DNA from: Chitinophagales bacterium
GTDB lineage: Bacteria > Bacteroidota > Bacteroidia > Chitinophagales > Chitinophagaceae
Reading direction: 5' to 3'
NCBI GenBank assembly: GCA_017303335.1
Contig: JAFLBK010000003.1
Location: 186,001 to 250,000, forward strand
Length of the DNA: 64,000 nucleotides
The notes under the pieces: model-generated
The model's database searches: none
Seen by the model: only the letters and a program-made list of their open reading frames with translations
What the model was told of the DNA's origin: nothing
Part shown: positions 17,497-27,553 of the stretch, one piece after another
Layout of the letters: every line of letters begins with the position of its first letter
How positions within the stretch are numbered: the first letter of the stretch is position 1
Program-made: the position numbers and the translations under genes

Positions 17497-18906
17497 TTAC
17501 CCGATCCCCAGTTCCTTCGCTTTCTCCATCATAAATGCATGAGCCGCATCGAATTCATTGGGAATGATTCCATCCAGTATCGCCTCGCGGATGGCGTTCT
17601 TGATATCGCCTACTGTTTTACAGGGCGGGAGTTGAAATGTTTCCATGATCAGTTCGCCGCTGACCGGCGGCTGCCAGTTGCGGAGATGATCCTTCTCCTC
17701 CACTTCCGTGCAACGCCTGCGAACCATCTCGAAATTCTCGAGATACCGCTTAACCTTCTGTTTGTTCTTCGAGGTGATATCGGCTTCGCAGAGGGTCATC
17801 AGCGCTTCAAAATCCTCTCCCGCATCGAACAGTAAACGCCGGATGGCGCTGTCGGTGATATTCTCTTTGGTCAGGCTGATCGGGCGCAGGTGCAGTTCCA
17901 CCAGCTTGCGTACGAATTTCATTTTTTCATTCTGCGGCAATTTCAGTTTGGCGAATAACTTTGGCACCATCCTTCCACCCACTACCTCATGCCCGTGAAA
18001 TGTCCATCCATGTCCCTCTTCAAAGCGCTTGGTCGCGGGCTTTCCGATGTCGTGCAGTACCGCGGCCCAACGCAGCCAGAGGTCGTTGGTATGCTCCGAA
18101 ATATTATCGATCACCTGCAGGGTATGATAGAAATTGTCTTTATGCCCCTTGCCATCAATGTACTCGGCCCCGGCAAGCTCGACCATTTGCGGAAAGATGA
18201 TCTGCAGCAACCCGCTTTTGTACAGGAGATCAAATCCCACCGATGGTTTCTTACTCAGCAGGATTTTATTCAGCTCATCGGCAATCCGTTCACCGCTTAC
18301 AATGGATATCCGTTTTGCGCTTTCGGCGATGGCCTCCCAGGTTTTTTGTTCGATACTGAAACCAAGCTGGTTGGCAAAACGGATCGCACGCATCATGCGC
18401 AGGGGATCATCGCTGAAAGTTTGTGCAGGCGCCAGCGGGGTCTGGATGATTTGCCTGCCGAGGTCGGCGATGCCATCAAAGGGATCGATGAGTGTTCCGT
18501 AATCCGGTTTGTTCAGGCTGATGGCGAGGGCGTTGATGGTAAAATCGCGGCGGTTCTGATCATCTTCCAGGGTACCGCTTTCCACCGCGGGTTTACGGCT
18601 GTCGAAACTATAACTCTCTTTGCGGGCGCCTACGAATTCGATCTCGATATCCTCGAATTTGATCTGTGCCGTTCCAAAGTTCCGGAAGAAATGCACCTCG
18701 GGCCGCGAGTTGAATTTCTGTGCCGCCTTTTCGGCCAACGCGATCCCGTCGCCCACACATACGATATCGATATCCTTGGTGGGGCGCTTCAGTATTTTAT
18801 CCCGTACGAAACCGCCGATCAGGTAACAGGGTACTCCCAGTTCTTCCGCGGCGTGGGCGATCTTTTTGAGGATGAACAATTCCTTATCGGTACAATCAAT
18901 ATACAT
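17497..18906 (-). CDS. CCA tRNA nucleotidyltransferase with HD domain
   Basis: A 469-aa protein (start chosen at the ATG at 18906; an in-frame ATG lies 9 bases upstream). The class II nucleotidyltransferase head shows GGFVRD at 31-36 and DID at 45-47, then [10 protein letters not shown] at 119-128 and the [14 protein letters not shown] block. A C-terminal HD domain has H285-D286 in LHDIGKP and HGHEVVGG. It adds or repairs the 3' CCA of tRNAs; the HD part may give phosphohydrolase activity. A monocistronic minus-strand gene divergent from lon. Confidence 0.93.
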   Translation of the reverse strand: MYIDCTDKELFILKKIAHAAEELGVPCYLIGGFVRDKILKRPTKDIDIVCVGDGIALAEKAAQKFNSRPEVHFFRNFGTAQIKFEDIEIEFVGARKESYSFDSRKPAVESGTLEDDQNRRDFTINALAISLNKPDYGTLIDPFDGIADLGRQIIQTPLAPAQTFSDDPLRMMRAIRFANQLGFSIEQKTWEAIAESAKRISIVSGERIADELNKILLSKKPSVGFDLLYKSGLLQIIFPQMVELAGAEYIDGKGHKDNFYHTLQVIDNISEHTNDLWLRWAAVLHDIGKPATKRFEEGHGWTFHGHEVVGGRMVPKLFAKLKLPQNEKMKFVRKLVELHLRPISLTKENITDSAIRRLLFDAGEDFEALMTLCEADITSKNKQKVKRYLENFEMVRRRCTEVEEKDHLRNWQPPVSGELIMETFQLPPCKTVGDIKNAIREAILDGIIPNEFDAAHAFMMEKAKELGIG

Positions 18907-19034
18907 GCGGTGCAAAAGTAGGTGAACTAATCATAACCGGGAATCAGGCATTAATATTGACAATATAGAACCTCATGCAAAAAAGTGGTTTTTAACAGCC
19001 TCTTTTGCCATTTTGACTATATATTGAGTTTACT

Positions 19035-21434
19035 ATGGACAAACAATTTTACCTGCAAGGCCCGGAAGACGAAATGGAATTCCTGCCCATCATCCCCCTG
19101 AATGAAGAAGACGATGGAAGTGCCGATGAGCAAGCGATCCCGGAAGAAATACCCCTGCTGGCATTACGGAACACGGTACTGTTTCCCGGGGTGGTGATCC
19201 CCATCACCGTTGGCAGGGATAAGAGCATTAAGGCCGTTCAGGACGCATACAAGGCTGACAAATTGATAGGTGTGGTAGCGCAAAAAGACAGTAACGTGGA
19301 AGAACCCACCGTCAGCGACCTGGAAGATATCGGTACCGTGGCCCGCATCGCCAAACTGATCAAAATGCCCGACGGTGGCACCACCATCATCATCCAGGGG
19401 CGAAAACGCTGCAAGATCGAGGAGGTCACAACAGATGATCCCTATTTCCGGGCGAAGATCAAAATACTCACCGACGAGATCATCAAAAACGATCCGGATT
19501 TCGACGCCATGGTAGGCAGTATCAAGGACCTGGCCGGGCAGATCATCAACCTCTCTCCCAACCTGCCCAGCGAAGCAGCGATCATTTTACGCAACATCGA
19601 AAACCCCAATTTCCTGATCCACTTCGTGAGCAGCAACCTCAACAGCGATATCAAGGAGAAACAACGGCTGCTGGAGATCAACAACATCAAGGCGAGAGCC
19701 GAGTTGCTGATGAACCTCATGCAAACCGAACTGCAATACACGGAACTGAAGAACAAAGTAACCAATAAGACCCGCGCCGAACTCGACAAACAGCAGCGGG
19801 AGTATTTCCTGCAGCAACAAATGAAGGCCATCAAGGACGAACTGGGTGGAGAGAACGCGGCCGAAGTGAAAGAAATGCTCAAGAAATCCGAGCATAAAAA
19901 ATGGACACCGGCTGCCCGGGAAGTGTTCAGCAAAGGCATCGAGAAACTGGAACGCATGCACCCGACCACACCGGATTATTCGGTGGTGTACAATCACCTC
20001 GACCTGATGCTCGATCTTCCCTGGAATGAATACACCGAAGATTCCTACGACCTGAAAAAAGCCGCCCGGATACTCGACCACGATCACTACGGCATGCAGA
20101 AGATCAAGGAACGGATCCTCGAATACCTGGCCGTATTAAAACTGAAAGGCGATATGAAATCGCCCATACTTTGTTTTCTCGGCCCCCCGGGCATTGGTAA
20201 AACCAGTTTGGGTAAAAGCATCGCTGCCGCAGTAAACCGCAAATACGTGCGGGTGAGCCTGGGCGGTTTGCACGACGAGAGTGAGATCCGCGGGCACCGG
20301 AAAACCTATATCGGCGCCATGCCGGGCCGCATCCTGCAATCCCTGCGCAAGGTAAAATCGGGTAACCCGGTGATGATACTCGACGAGATCGATAAAGTAG
20401 GCAGCGATCACCGGGGCGATCCTTCTTCGGCCCTGCTGGAAGTACTCGACCCGGAACAGAACAATACGTTTTACGACAATTACCTCGAACTAGAATACGA
20501 CCTGAGCCGGGTACTGTTCATCGCAACCGCCAATAACATCAGCAATATACCGGCTCCGCTGCGTGACCGGCTGGAGATCATCGACCTGAGCGGCTATGCC
20601 GTGGAGGAAAAAATTGAGATCGCCAAACGGCACCTCATTCCGAAACAAAAAGAAATGCACGGACTCAAAGACGCCACGTTCAGGATCAGCGATGCCGTGA
20701 TTGAAAAAGTGATACAGGATTATACCCGCGAAAGTGGCGTACGGGAACTGGATCGACTGTTGGCAAGCATCATGCGCTACCAGGCAAAGGAACTTGTAAG
20801 CAAGGGGAAACTGAAATCGACGGTTACCGGCAATGATGTTGAGAAAATTCTCGGCAAGGCCCGTTTCAGCAACGATATGTACAAGATCGCCAACATGCCG
20901 GGTGTTGCCGTGGGGCTGGCGTGGACCTATGTCGGAGGCGATATCCTTTTCATCGAAACACAACTAAGCGAAGGAAAAGGCGAACTCAAACTTACCGGCA
21001 ACCTGGGCAATGTAATGAAGGAAAGCGCCAGCACCGCACTCACCTACCTGGAAGCCAATTGTAAAAAACTGAACCTCGACCCGGCGGTGTTCAACAAAAA
21101 AGATATCCATATTCACGTACCCGAAGGCGCCGTGCCTAAAGACGGCCCGAGTGCCGGTATCACCATGCTCTCGGCTCTTGCCAGCGCATTCACCGGGCGC
21201 AAGATAAAACCCTACCTGGCCATGACCGGAGAAATCACCCTGCGCGGACAGGTGTTACCCGTGGGCGGTATCAAGGAAAAAGTACTGGCAGCCCGCAGGG
21301 CGGGTCTGAAAGAGGTCATCATGTGCTGGCAAAATGAAAAGGATGTACTGGAGATCAACAGCCAGTATATCAGGGGAATCAAGTTCCATTATGTAAAGAC
21401 CATGCAACAGGTACTGGACCTGGCATTAACATAA
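19035..21434 (+). CDS. lon: endopeptidase La (ATP-dependent Lon protease)
   Basis: A 799-aa LonA protease for quality control and regulatory proteolysis in the cytoplasm. The N-terminal substrate-recognition domain (from about 38, [18 protein letters not shown]) is followed by a coiled-coil and AAA+ module with Walker A GPPGIGKT at 383-390 and Walker B MILDEIDK. The protease domain carries catalytic Ser706 ([10 protein letters not shown]) and Lys749 ([14 protein letters not shown]). Full length. The stretch before the start (TTTTGCC...TATATTGAG) is promoter-like but matches the consensus only partly. Confidence 0.98.
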   Translation: MDKQFYLQGPEDEMEFLPIIPLNEEDDGSADEQAIPEEIPLLALRNTVLFPGVVIPITVGRDKSIKAVQDAYKADKLIGVVAQKDSNVEEPTVSDLEDIGTVARIAKLIKMPDGGTTIIIQGRKRCKIEEVTTDDPYFRAKIKILTDEIIKNDPDFDAMVGSIKDLAGQIINLSPNLPSEAAIILRNIENPNFLIHFVSSNLNSDIKEKQRLLEINNIKARAELLMNLMQTELQYTELKNKVTNKTRAELDKQQREYFLQQQMKAIKDELGGENAAEVKEMLKKSEHKKWTPAAREVFSKGIEKLERMHPTTPDYSVVYNHLDLMLDLPWNEYTEDSYDLKKAARILDHDHYGMQKIKERILEYLAVLKLKGDMKSPILCFLGPPGIGKTSLGKSIAAAVNRKYVRVSLGGLHDESEIRGHRKTYIGAMPGRILQSLRKVKSGNPVMILDEIDKVGSDHRGDPSSALLEVLDPEQNNTFYDNYLELEYDLSRVLFIATANNISNIPAPLRDRLEIIDLSGYAVEEKIEIAKRHLIPKQKEMHGLKDATFRISDAVIEKVIQDYTRESGVRELDRLLASIMRYQAKELVSKGKLKSTVTGNDVEKILGKARFSNDMYKIANMPGVAVGLAWTYVGGDILFIETQLSEGKGELKLTGNLGNVMKESASTALTYLEANCKKLNLDPAVFNKKDIHIHVPEGAVPKDGPSAGITMLSALASAFTGRKIKPYLAMTGEITLRGQVLPVGGIKEKVLAARRAGLKEVIMCWQNEKDVLEINSQYIRGIKFHYVKTMQQVLDLALT

Positions 21435-21530
21435 AATTTGTGTAAGCAGACAACCAACCGCATCATTTACCCGTATATAGTTTTGGTTAAGTTAATCAAC
21501 AGATTCATGTTGGTTGTTTAAGGGTTAAAG

Positions 21531-21571
21531 AAATTCCCGTCCCGTTTCCACGGGAGGGGAATTTTTCTTTT
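21531..21571 (+). terminator. strong terminator after lon
   Basis: A 15-base stem with one mismatch: AAATTCCCGTCCCGT (21531-21545) / ACGGGAGGGGAATTT (21550-21564), 4-base loop, then TTCTTTT. The A/T-rich base of the stem would also let it work in the opposite direction for the 21585-22049 gene. Confidence 0.85.
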
Positions 21572-21584
21572 GGGGAAGAATGTA

Positions 21585-22049
21585 CTACCGGTGCTTATCC
21601 AGCCAATCGGTTTCCTTCTCTGCAGAAAAGGCCTGTACAAGCGCAATAAAAAAAAGAGAAGCCACATTACCCGCCATGTACAAAAGGCTGTAAGATGTAT
21701 AGGAAGCAATGTCGATGGAGTAATGTCCAAAGAAAGCAATGAGGTCCTTCACCAGTGCATACACGCTGAACAGCATACCCGTACAGAAAAGCAGGTAAGA
21801 AAGATAGCGCACCCACCCGGCCGGGTGCGAACGGGTGCGCCTGAAAAAGATCAGGTAAACGGTCATGAAAAGAGCCGCGGGTATGGTCACGATGCCCAAA
21901 CCGAAAATGATGTCGGCCAGCGTGGACGATACGGTTTTGGAAACACCCCAGAACACGAAAACGGCAAGTCCGATAAGCACCGGCACCGAAAGGAACAAGA
22001 GGAATACCAGCGCATATAGTTTAGAATATTTCAGGAACCTGTCTTCCAT
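21585..22049 (-). CDS. hypothetical four-helix membrane protein
   Basis: A 154-aa protein from the ATG at 22049 (another in-frame ATG two codons upstream). Four hydrophobic segments: LYALVFLLFLSVPVLIGLAV, ADIIFGLGIVTIPAALFM, RYLSYLLFCTGMLFSVYAL and YSLLYMAGNVASLFFIALV. The C-terminal end is polar. No family recognised. It follows the M42 peptidase gene by 18 bases and is probably co-transcribed with it. Confidence 0.65.
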   Translation of the reverse strand: MEDRFLKYSKLYALVFLLFLSVPVLIGLAVFVFWGVSKTVSSTLADIIFGLGIVTIPAALFMTVYLIFFRRTRSHPAGWVRYLSYLLFCTGMLFSVYALVKDLIAFFGHYSIDIASYTSYSLLYMAGNVASLFFIALVQAFSAEKETDWLDKHR

Positions 22050-22067
22050 CTGCATCCGTATCGATTG

Positions 22068-23171
22068 TTAGAAATAGCTCAGTTTGGTTTTGGGTGTAAT
22101 GGTCAGCAAGGTCTCATACATCAGCCGGATCGTATTTTCAATATCCGATTTGTGCAGCATCTCAACCGTTGTATGCATGTAGCGAAGCGGTATGGAGATC
22201 AGCGCCGAGGGACAACCATCGTTCGCATAGGCGAAGGAGTCGGTATCGGTACCTGTACTGCGGCTCACCGCGTGGTATTGAAGCGGTATTTTGTTTTTGA
22301 CAGCGGCGGCTTCGATCACACCCAGTAACTTGTTGTGCACGGCCGGCCCGTAGGTAAGTGAGGGGCCTTTACCACAACTGCACTCCCCTTCGGTTTGCTT
22401 GTTGATCATCGGCGTGGTGGTGTCGTGTGTTACATCCGTGATGATGGCCACATCGGGTTTTATCCGGCGGGCAATCATTTCAGCGCCCCGGAGGCCAATC
22501 TCTTCCTGCACCGCATTCACGACGTACAAAGCGAAGGGAAGTTTCTTTTTATTTTCTTTCAGCATGCGGGCCACTTCCGCGATCATAAAGCCACCGATGC
22601 GGTTATCGAAGGCACGGCCGATCAGGTAATCGTATGCCAGCTCATCGAAGCCCTGCTCGTAGGTAACCACGGCGCCGATATGAACACCCAGTTCCTCCAC
22701 TTCTTTTTTGGTACGTGCGCCGCAATCGAGGAAAAGGTTATCCACTTTGGGTTGTGTTTCCTTGTCGGCGCCGCCCATACGGGTGTGGATGGCCGGCCAG
22801 CCGAATACGGCTTTCACCATCCCTTTTTTGCCATGAACGAGTACACGCATCGATGGGGCGATCTGGTGATCCACGCCCCCGTTCCGTTTCAGGTAGATCA
22901 GGCCTTCGGGAGAAATGTAGTTCACAAACCAGCTGATCTCATCCGCATGCGCTTCGATCACCACTTTGAAAGCGGCCTCCGGGTTGATCACACCAACGGC
23001 TGTACCGTACGGATCGGTGAACTGTTTATCCACGAATGGCCTGGTGTATTCGAGCCATAATTTCTGCCCGCCGCTTTCGAAACCGGTTGGCGAGGGATTA
23101 TTGATATAATTTTTGAGGAAAGAATAGGATTGTTCGGGAAGGATTGACTTTGCCTTTTTTGCTTTTGCCAT
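22068..23171 (-). CDS. M42 family metallopeptidase
   Basis: A 367-aa cytoplasmic aminopeptidase-type enzyme with a two-metal site. Ligand motifs are H75-A-D77 in EAHADEISWF, D189 in GRAFDNRIGG, the catalytic Glu pair E223-E224 in VQEEIGLRGA, and D246 in IITDVTHDT. These follow the M42 (glutamyl aminopeptidase/cellulase M-like) order. Basic N-terminal start MAKAKKAKS. Substrate is unknown. Confidence 0.9.
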   Translation of the reverse strand: MAKAKKAKSILPEQSYSFLKNYINNPSPTGFESGGQKLWLEYTRPFVDKQFTDPYGTAVGVINPEAAFKVVIEAHADEISWFVNYISPEGLIYLKRNGGVDHQIAPSMRVLVHGKKGMVKAVFGWPAIHTRMGGADKETQPKVDNLFLDCGARTKKEVEELGVHIGAVVTYEQGFDELAYDYLIGRAFDNRIGGFMIAEVARMLKENKKKLPFALYVVNAVQEEIGLRGAEMIARRIKPDVAIITDVTHDTTTPMINKQTEGECSCGKGPSLTYGPAVHNKLLGVIEAAAVKNKIPLQYHAVSRSTGTDTDSFAYANDGCPSALISIPLRYMHTTVEMLHKSDIENTIRLMYETLLTITPKTKLSYF

Positions 23172-23199
23172 GATGTTGATTTTAACCCGTCAAAATTAA

Positions 23200-24030
23200 T
23201 CAAATACCGGCTACAAATGTTGTGAGCGCCGAAAACAACATCAGGCCATCCACCACGAAATAATAGAAAAGATAACCCTGCTGGCGGGTACTGAGAAAAT
23301 AGACGACCAGCAGGGCGATGGTGGACGTTTGCAGGGCGATGGACTGGCGCATGCTGATGCCATAGCTTACCGAGAGAAAATTGGTACTAAAAAGAACAAA
23401 AAAGATCCCGACGATCAGCAACAGCATCTGACCCGGCTTGAGCACCGTTGCCAGGCTATGCAAACCCCGTATTTTATCCATGGCTTTATCGCGGTTGTCG
23501 AAGATGATGCACAACATCAGCATGAACAGGAAACGGCGTGTGAGGATGAATATGTCCGGTCCGCTCAACAGCGTCCATTCCTTTTGCAGCGGAAGAAATG
23601 CCGTGACATAGGCCCAGGTAAAAGCCAGCAATGTGGTCTTAAGCACCCCGGCTTTCCGGGTAACATGCAGGGCCTTTACCGGGAGCAGCGGCACAGCGTA
23701 TAGAAGTGTAAGTAAAACTGCCATCGCCAGGTAAAAGGGAGAAACCCCCGATGCAGGAAAGCAAAGCAGCAAGCCGGCCAGGGCAATGAACATGATCGAG
23801 AGCCCGGTCTTCTCTTTTCGTATAAACGACCTAAGAGGCAACGGGCTGGTAAAAGCGAAGCGGCTGATGGTCCAGTAGAAATTATAGCTGCACAGGGTGG
23901 CAAAGAACACAAGCCCATACAACGGAACCGGGATGTAGATTCTCAGCAATTGGCCGGTTTGTAATACCAACCCGGCGGCACATACAGCAACGAAAATGGA
24001 ATGCGACAGGATGAAATGCAGCCATTTCAT
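23200..24030 (-). CDS. hypothetical polytopic membrane protein, UbiA-like layout
   Basis: A 276-aa protein with about eight to nine transmembrane segments. The segment LMLCIIFDNRDKAMDKIRGLHSLATVLKP resembles the second Asp-rich loop of UbiA-family prenyltransferases (DxxxD with RG.xSLA), which occur in Bacteroidota as small hypothetical proteins. The first Asp motif is not clear, so catalysis is uncertain. Overlaps the upstream lipoprotein gene by 4 bases (ATGA), so they form an operon. Confidence 0.5.
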   Translation of the reverse strand: MKWLHFILSHSIFVAVCAAGLVLQTGQLLRIYIPVPLYGLVFFATLCSYNFYWTISRFAFTSPLPLRSFIRKEKTGLSIMFIALAGLLLCFPASGVSPFYLAMAVLLTLLYAVPLLPVKALHVTRKAGVLKTTLLAFTWAYVTAFLPLQKEWTLLSGPDIFILTRRFLFMLMLCIIFDNRDKAMDKIRGLHSLATVLKPGQMLLLIVGIFFVLFSTNFLSVSYGISMRQSIALQTSTIALLVVYFLSTRQQGYLFYYFVVDGLMLFSALTTFVAGI

Positions 24031-24482
24031 TGACAGGTGAAATAGACCGCGTCGGTAGTGGTGACTACATTGCTTTTGTTTTTGGCGAAATCGGTTACGT
24101 AGAATTCGAAATACAAAGTATCGGTGTGCAACACGTTACCTGGCTGCGACTTGCATTTCAGCACCTTATCGATGGTGATATCGATATCAGCCTCGAAATT
24201 CTTTTTGGCCGCTGTTTGCAGATCGGGGAATGGCAGGGAGTCGAATGTATTGGTAAGAAGGTTTTTCATGTAAACCCATGCGATGTCGTTTCCATTAACA
24301 CCCAGGTCGCCTTCCGCGTCGGTGATATGCAGGGTAACGATCGGTACAGCCGAGTTCGGGTTCAGGTCAACCGCGTTGTGCGAAAGTGATTTATACTTTA
24401 TTTGAGGGGCCGTTGTAAATTTGTCTTTCTTGCAGGATGTGAAAATCACAAGGGCGGACACGATCAGGATCAGGTAGCGCAT
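24027..24482 (-). CDS. hypothetical lipoprotein
   Basis: A 151-aa protein from the ATG at 24482, which gives a clean lipobox (MRYLILIVSALVIFTSC, Cys17) followed by Lys residues. A mature beta-rich domain carries VTLHITDAEGDLG and TDTLYFEFYVTDFAKNKSN, a pattern seen in Bacteroidota surface-exposed lipoproteins. Function not recognised. It starts 30 bases from the divergent TTG-initiated gene at 24513. Confidence 0.65.
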   Translation of the reverse strand: MRYLILIVSALVIFTSCKKDKFTTAPQIKYKSLSHNAVDLNPNSAVPIVTLHITDAEGDLGVNGNDIAWVYMKNLLTNTFDSLPFPDLQTAAKKNFEADIDITIDKVLKCKSQPGNVLHTDTLYFEFYVTDFAKNKSNVVTTTDAVYFTCQ

Positions 24483-24512
24483 CGTTTGATTTTTATTTGT
24501 CAAATTTAATTA

Positions 24513-25535
24513 TTGCCGGTGAAAGATTTCATTAAAAATACAGAGTTAAAAAATGAGCTGTTTGCTGCTTCACCCGGCCATTTTTTACCCCTGGCCCTCG
24601 AAGTATTCCGCTTTCAGTATGAAAACAGCCCGGTGTACCGTCAATACTGCGACATTCTCCGGATCGACGCAACCGCGATCGATCGCCTGGAGAGTATTCC
24701 GTTTCTGCCGATCGGTTTCTTTAAAACGCACGAGATCATTACCCGGGGCACCGATCCCGAAACGATCTTCGAAAGCAGCGGTACAACCACATCGGTGAAC
24801 AGCAGGCATCTTGTAGGAGACATTGCCTTATACCGCAAAAGCTTCCGGACCGCTTTCGGGAAGTTCTACGGCCAGCCGGAAGACAAATGCATCCTCGGAC
24901 TGTTGCCCTCATACCTCGAAAGGTCTGATTCGTCCCTGGTATGCATGGTCGACGAACTGATCCGGGAAAGCCGCCACCCACTCAGCGGTTTCTACCTGTA
25001 CGACCTGGATAAGTTACACCGTACCATTATGCACAACGAGTTGCTTAAGCAACCCACCCTGCTCATCGGGGTTACCTATGCCCTGCTTGATTTTGCCGAA
25101 CAATACCCGATGCGCCTGCAATACACAACCGTCATGGAAACCGGGGGGATGAAAGGAAGGCGGGAGGAAATGACCCGCCAACAGGTACATGCCATTCTTC
25201 AGCAGCAATTCCAGGTAGGCTTGATTCATTCCGAGTATGGAATGACGGAACTCCTGTCGCAGGCTTATTCAAAAGGCGATGGCATTTTTCACTGTCCCGG
25301 ATGGATGAAGGTCCTGGTCCGGGATGAGGATGATCCCTTCAGGGTATCCGCCGCGTCGGCGGCCATCAATCACCCCATCACGGGCCCGATTAACATCATC
25401 GACCTGGCAAACCTCTACAGTTGCTCTTTTATCGCAACCGACGATATCGGCCGGCTGCATAATAACGATCGCTTCGAAGTCCTGGGCCGGCTCGATAACA
25501 GCGACATCAGGGGCTGCAGCCAGTTAACAGCATAA
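24513..25535 (+). CDS. LuxE/PaaK-like acyl-protein synthetase or acyltransferase
   Basis: A 340-aa protein of the LuxE/phenylacetate-CoA ligase-like group. Visible parts are FLPIGFFKTHEI, a Ser/Thr/Gly adenylate loop (FESSGTTTSVNSRHLVG), the ETGGMKGRREEM motif and SEYGMTELLSQAY near the C-terminal half. These enzymes activate carboxylates with ATP. No ATG is usable: the start is the TTG at 24513 or the GTG at 24519. In Bacteroidota such genes often stand alone and are annotated as acyl transferases. The substrate is unknown. Confidence 0.75.
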   Translation: MPVKDFIKNTELKNELFAASPGHFLPLALEVFRFQYENSPVYRQYCDILRIDATAIDRLESIPFLPIGFFKTHEIITRGTDPETIFESSGTTTSVNSRHLVGDIALYRKSFRTAFGKFYGQPEDKCILGLLPSYLERSDSSLVCMVDELIRESRHPLSGFYLYDLDKLHRTIMHNELLKQPTLLIGVTYALLDFAEQYPMRLQYTTVMETGGMKGRREEMTRQQVHAILQQQFQVGLIHSEYGMTELLSQAYSKGDGIFHCPGWMKVLVRDEDDPFRVSAASAAINHPITGPINIIDLANLYSCSFIATDDIGRLHNNDRFEVLGRLDNSDIRGCSQLTA

Positions 25536-25536
25536 A

Positions 25537-25565
25537 AAAACCGGTTGAGTATCTCAACCGGTTTT
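25537..25565 (+). terminator. strong terminator after the LuxE-like gene
   Basis: A perfect 13-bp stem AAAACCGGTTGAG (25537-25549) / CTCAACCGGTTTT (25553-25565) with a TAT loop. It closes the core-genome block just before the element boundary. Confidence 0.9.
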
Positions 25566-25695
25566 CGTGATCTGGCTGGGACTTGCCTTGTCCGAGCCTT
25601 ATGCGTTTAAATGCTTTACAATTCACTAGAATAGCTATAGGACGATTTTTTGGGTAGGCGGACCTTTGCAGCCGAAAGCAGGGGAAAGCATGAAA

Positions 25696-25720
25696 TGTTT
25701 AACCCATTGTTTAACCCAAA
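25696..25720 (+). repeat. direct repeat TGTTTAACCCA/TGTTTAACCCA
   Basis: Two copies of TGTTTAACCCA (about 25696-25706 and 25710-25720) lie just before the chosen integrase start and in the element end. They could be arm-type binding sites for the recombinase; otherwise they may be chance within the extended reading frame. Confidence 0.3.
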
Positions 25721-25730
25721 AATCAATTTT

Positions 25731-26945
25731 ATGGCATCAGTAAGTATTGTATTCAGAAAGGAAAAAACTAACAAGAAAGGCGAGGCTCCGATTCATTTCC
25801 GTATTACCAAATACCGGAAATCCCACTATGTTGCTTCAGGAATAATGGTACCGGAAGCAAAATGGGATGACAGTAAAAAGAAGGTGAAGTCGGGCCATAA
25901 GAACAGTGCCAGGCTGAACTCATTCCTGGCAAATAAGTTTGCAGAATTGCAGGATTCCGTCCTGGAGCATGAGACAGTTTCCAGATCATTAAGCAGTAGA
26001 AAACTCCGGGATAAGGTCTTTGGGAAAGCTCCCAGCAACTTTTTTGTATTTGCAGACCGAACCGTGGAAAAGTATAAAAATGAAGGGAAAATAGGCAGCT
26101 ACCACAAAAACCTCTCGATAATAGCCAAATTACGGGCTTACAACAAGGGTGAGAACCTTACTTTCCATGATATCACTCCCGGTTTCCTGTTGAAATATGA
26201 AGATCATTTGCGCCTTGTATGTTCAAACAAGACCAATACGATCAATAAGGACATGAGGTTTTTGCGGAAAATTTTCAATGACGCAATCAGGCAGGAAACT
26301 ATCGAATATGAATCCTCCCCATTCAGGAAGTACCAGATGAAACTGGAAAAAACACACAGGGACTATTTAACGGAGGAAGAACTTGAACGGATTTACAGAT
26401 ACCCCGCCCCGCCAGGTACCCGAATAGAATTGCACGCTGATATGTTTGTTTTCTCAGCATACACGGGAGGAATCAGAATTTCAGATATGCTTCAGTTGCG
26501 GTGGAGTGATTTTGACGGTACGCACCTTAATATCCGGATTAAGAAGTCGGGTACGCAGGTGTCGATAAAAGTGCCAAATCTTGGGCTCGAAATAATCAAT
26601 AAATACAAAACTACCAGCCAGAATCCGGGCAAATTCATATTCCCAATGCTACCGGAAACGCTTGATTTTAAGAATCCTGCTTTGGTTGATGCTGCAATCA
26701 GTTCTGCCTCCGCATATGTGAACAAGAATCTGAAATTGATTGCTGAGGATGTAGGGATCGAAAAGAATTTAAGCTTCCATATCGCCAGGCATACTTTTGC
26801 TGTTCGGGCCCTGCGGAAAGGTATAAGCATTGACAAAGTGTCAAAATTGCTGGCCCATGCAGCAATCAGGGAAACGCAGATCTACGCAAAGATCGTCAAT
26901 GAAGACCTGGATAATGCCATGGATGTATTCAATGTCAGTGTCTGA
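25731..26945 (+). CDS. site-specific tyrosine recombinase (integrase)
   Basis: A 404-aa phage-integrase family protein. The start is chosen at the ATG at 25731 (MASVSIVFRKEKTNKKGEAP), the usual Bacteroidota arm-binding N terminus; an ATG 36 bases earlier and a TTG at 25650 are less likely. An arm-binding domain is followed by a SAM-like core-binding domain (about 100-205) and a catalytic domain with R249 (GGIRISD), K271/K272, H350-x-x-R353 (HIARHTF), H376 (LLAHAAI) and nucleophile Y385. All catalytic residues are present, so it should be active. It probably drives integration of the element. Confidence 0.93.
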   Translation: MASVSIVFRKEKTNKKGEAPIHFRITKYRKSHYVASGIMVPEAKWDDSKKKVKSGHKNSARLNSFLANKFAELQDSVLEHETVSRSLSSRKLRDKVFGKAPSNFFVFADRTVEKYKNEGKIGSYHKNLSIIAKLRAYNKGENLTFHDITPGFLLKYEDHLRLVCSNKTNTINKDMRFLRKIFNDAIRQETIEYESSPFRKYQMKLEKTHRDYLTEEELERIYRYPAPPGTRIELHADMFVFSAYTGGIRISDMLQLRWSDFDGTHLNIRIKKSGTQVSIKVPNLGLEIINKYKTTSQNPGKFIFPMLPETLDFKNPALVDAAISSASAYVNKNLKLIAEDVGIEKNLSFHIARHTFAVRALRKGISIDKVSKLLAHAAIRETQIYAKIVNEDLDNAMDVFNVSV

Positions 26946-26961
26946 TTGGCTGGTATAATTT

Positions 26962-26992
26962 TTGCGAATCACTGCTCAATCGTGTAACTTTG
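26962..26992 (+). promoter_or_regulatory. consensus Bacteroidota promoter TTG-N20-TAACTTTG
   Basis: TTG (26962-26964), 20 bases, then TAACTTTG (26985-26992). This is one of the best promoter matches in the window. The next gene starts 187 bases downstream, so the transcript carries a long leader or begins with a small RNA. The leader contains the hairpins GCAGG-CAT-CCTGC (about 27009-27021) and a CTGCAG-type palindrome near 27110. Confidence 0.55.
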
Positions 26993-27179
26993 CGTATAGC
27001 TGCGTAAGCAGCAGGCATCCTGCCTCGATTTCCTTCAAAAAGTGACTATCTCCCAAAAATTGGCCTTGTGAAAAGGCTTCCAAAGCAAAATTTGTCATGC
27101 AGTAATCTGCAGACGCCTTCCAAGAGTGTCTAACCATTAAAAGGTTCTAAATCATTTAATTACGTTTAATTATCATTAA

Positions 27180-27482
27180 ATGAAAAGGATTATTGTGTTG
27201 CCGGAAGAACTCCAGCTGATTTGCGACCGGCTAAGCGATGTGGAAAAGGCTCTGAAGAAAGAGCAGTTTGATGTGAAAGACCCGATTCTTACTACTGAAG
27301 ATGTGATGGCGATGCTTAAAGTGTCTAGGCGGACACTGCAAACATGGCGAGATGAGATGTTGATTGCCTTTAGTGGTGTGAAAGGGAAATTTTATTACCG
27401 GTTATCTGCCGTGAACAAAATGCTGGATGACCATTTACAAAAAGCAGGAGGTATGCATGAAAGCCATAAGATGAGGGCATAA
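27180..27482 (+). CDS. helix-turn-helix (MerR/excisionase-like) DNA-binding protein
   Basis: A 100-aa protein. The helix-turn-helix (about 39-64, ILTTEDVMAMLKVSRRTLQTWRDE) is of the DNA-binding/excisionase type common in Bacteroidota elements (HTH_17-like). A basic C-terminal tail follows. It probably regulates or directs recombinase activity, or acts in the excision complex. Preceded by a long leader with a consensus promoter. Confidence 0.75.
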   Translation: MKRIIVLPEELQLICDRLSDVEKALKKEQFDVKDPILTTEDVMAMLKVSRRTLQTWRDEMLIAFSGVKGKFYYRLSAVNKMLDDHLQKAGGMHESHKMRA

Positions 27483-27553
27483 TTGTAAAATGAACAGGAA
27501 GCATGGAACAGACCGACCATGACTGACCTGAAAACGTGAGGGAGAATAATGTG

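Noticed and set aside
25566..25600. Possible tRNA 3' end at the island boundary
   Set aside because: GGGAC-TTGCCTT-GTCC forms an arm, but the loop lacks TTCRANY and no matching acceptor or anticodon arms are found.
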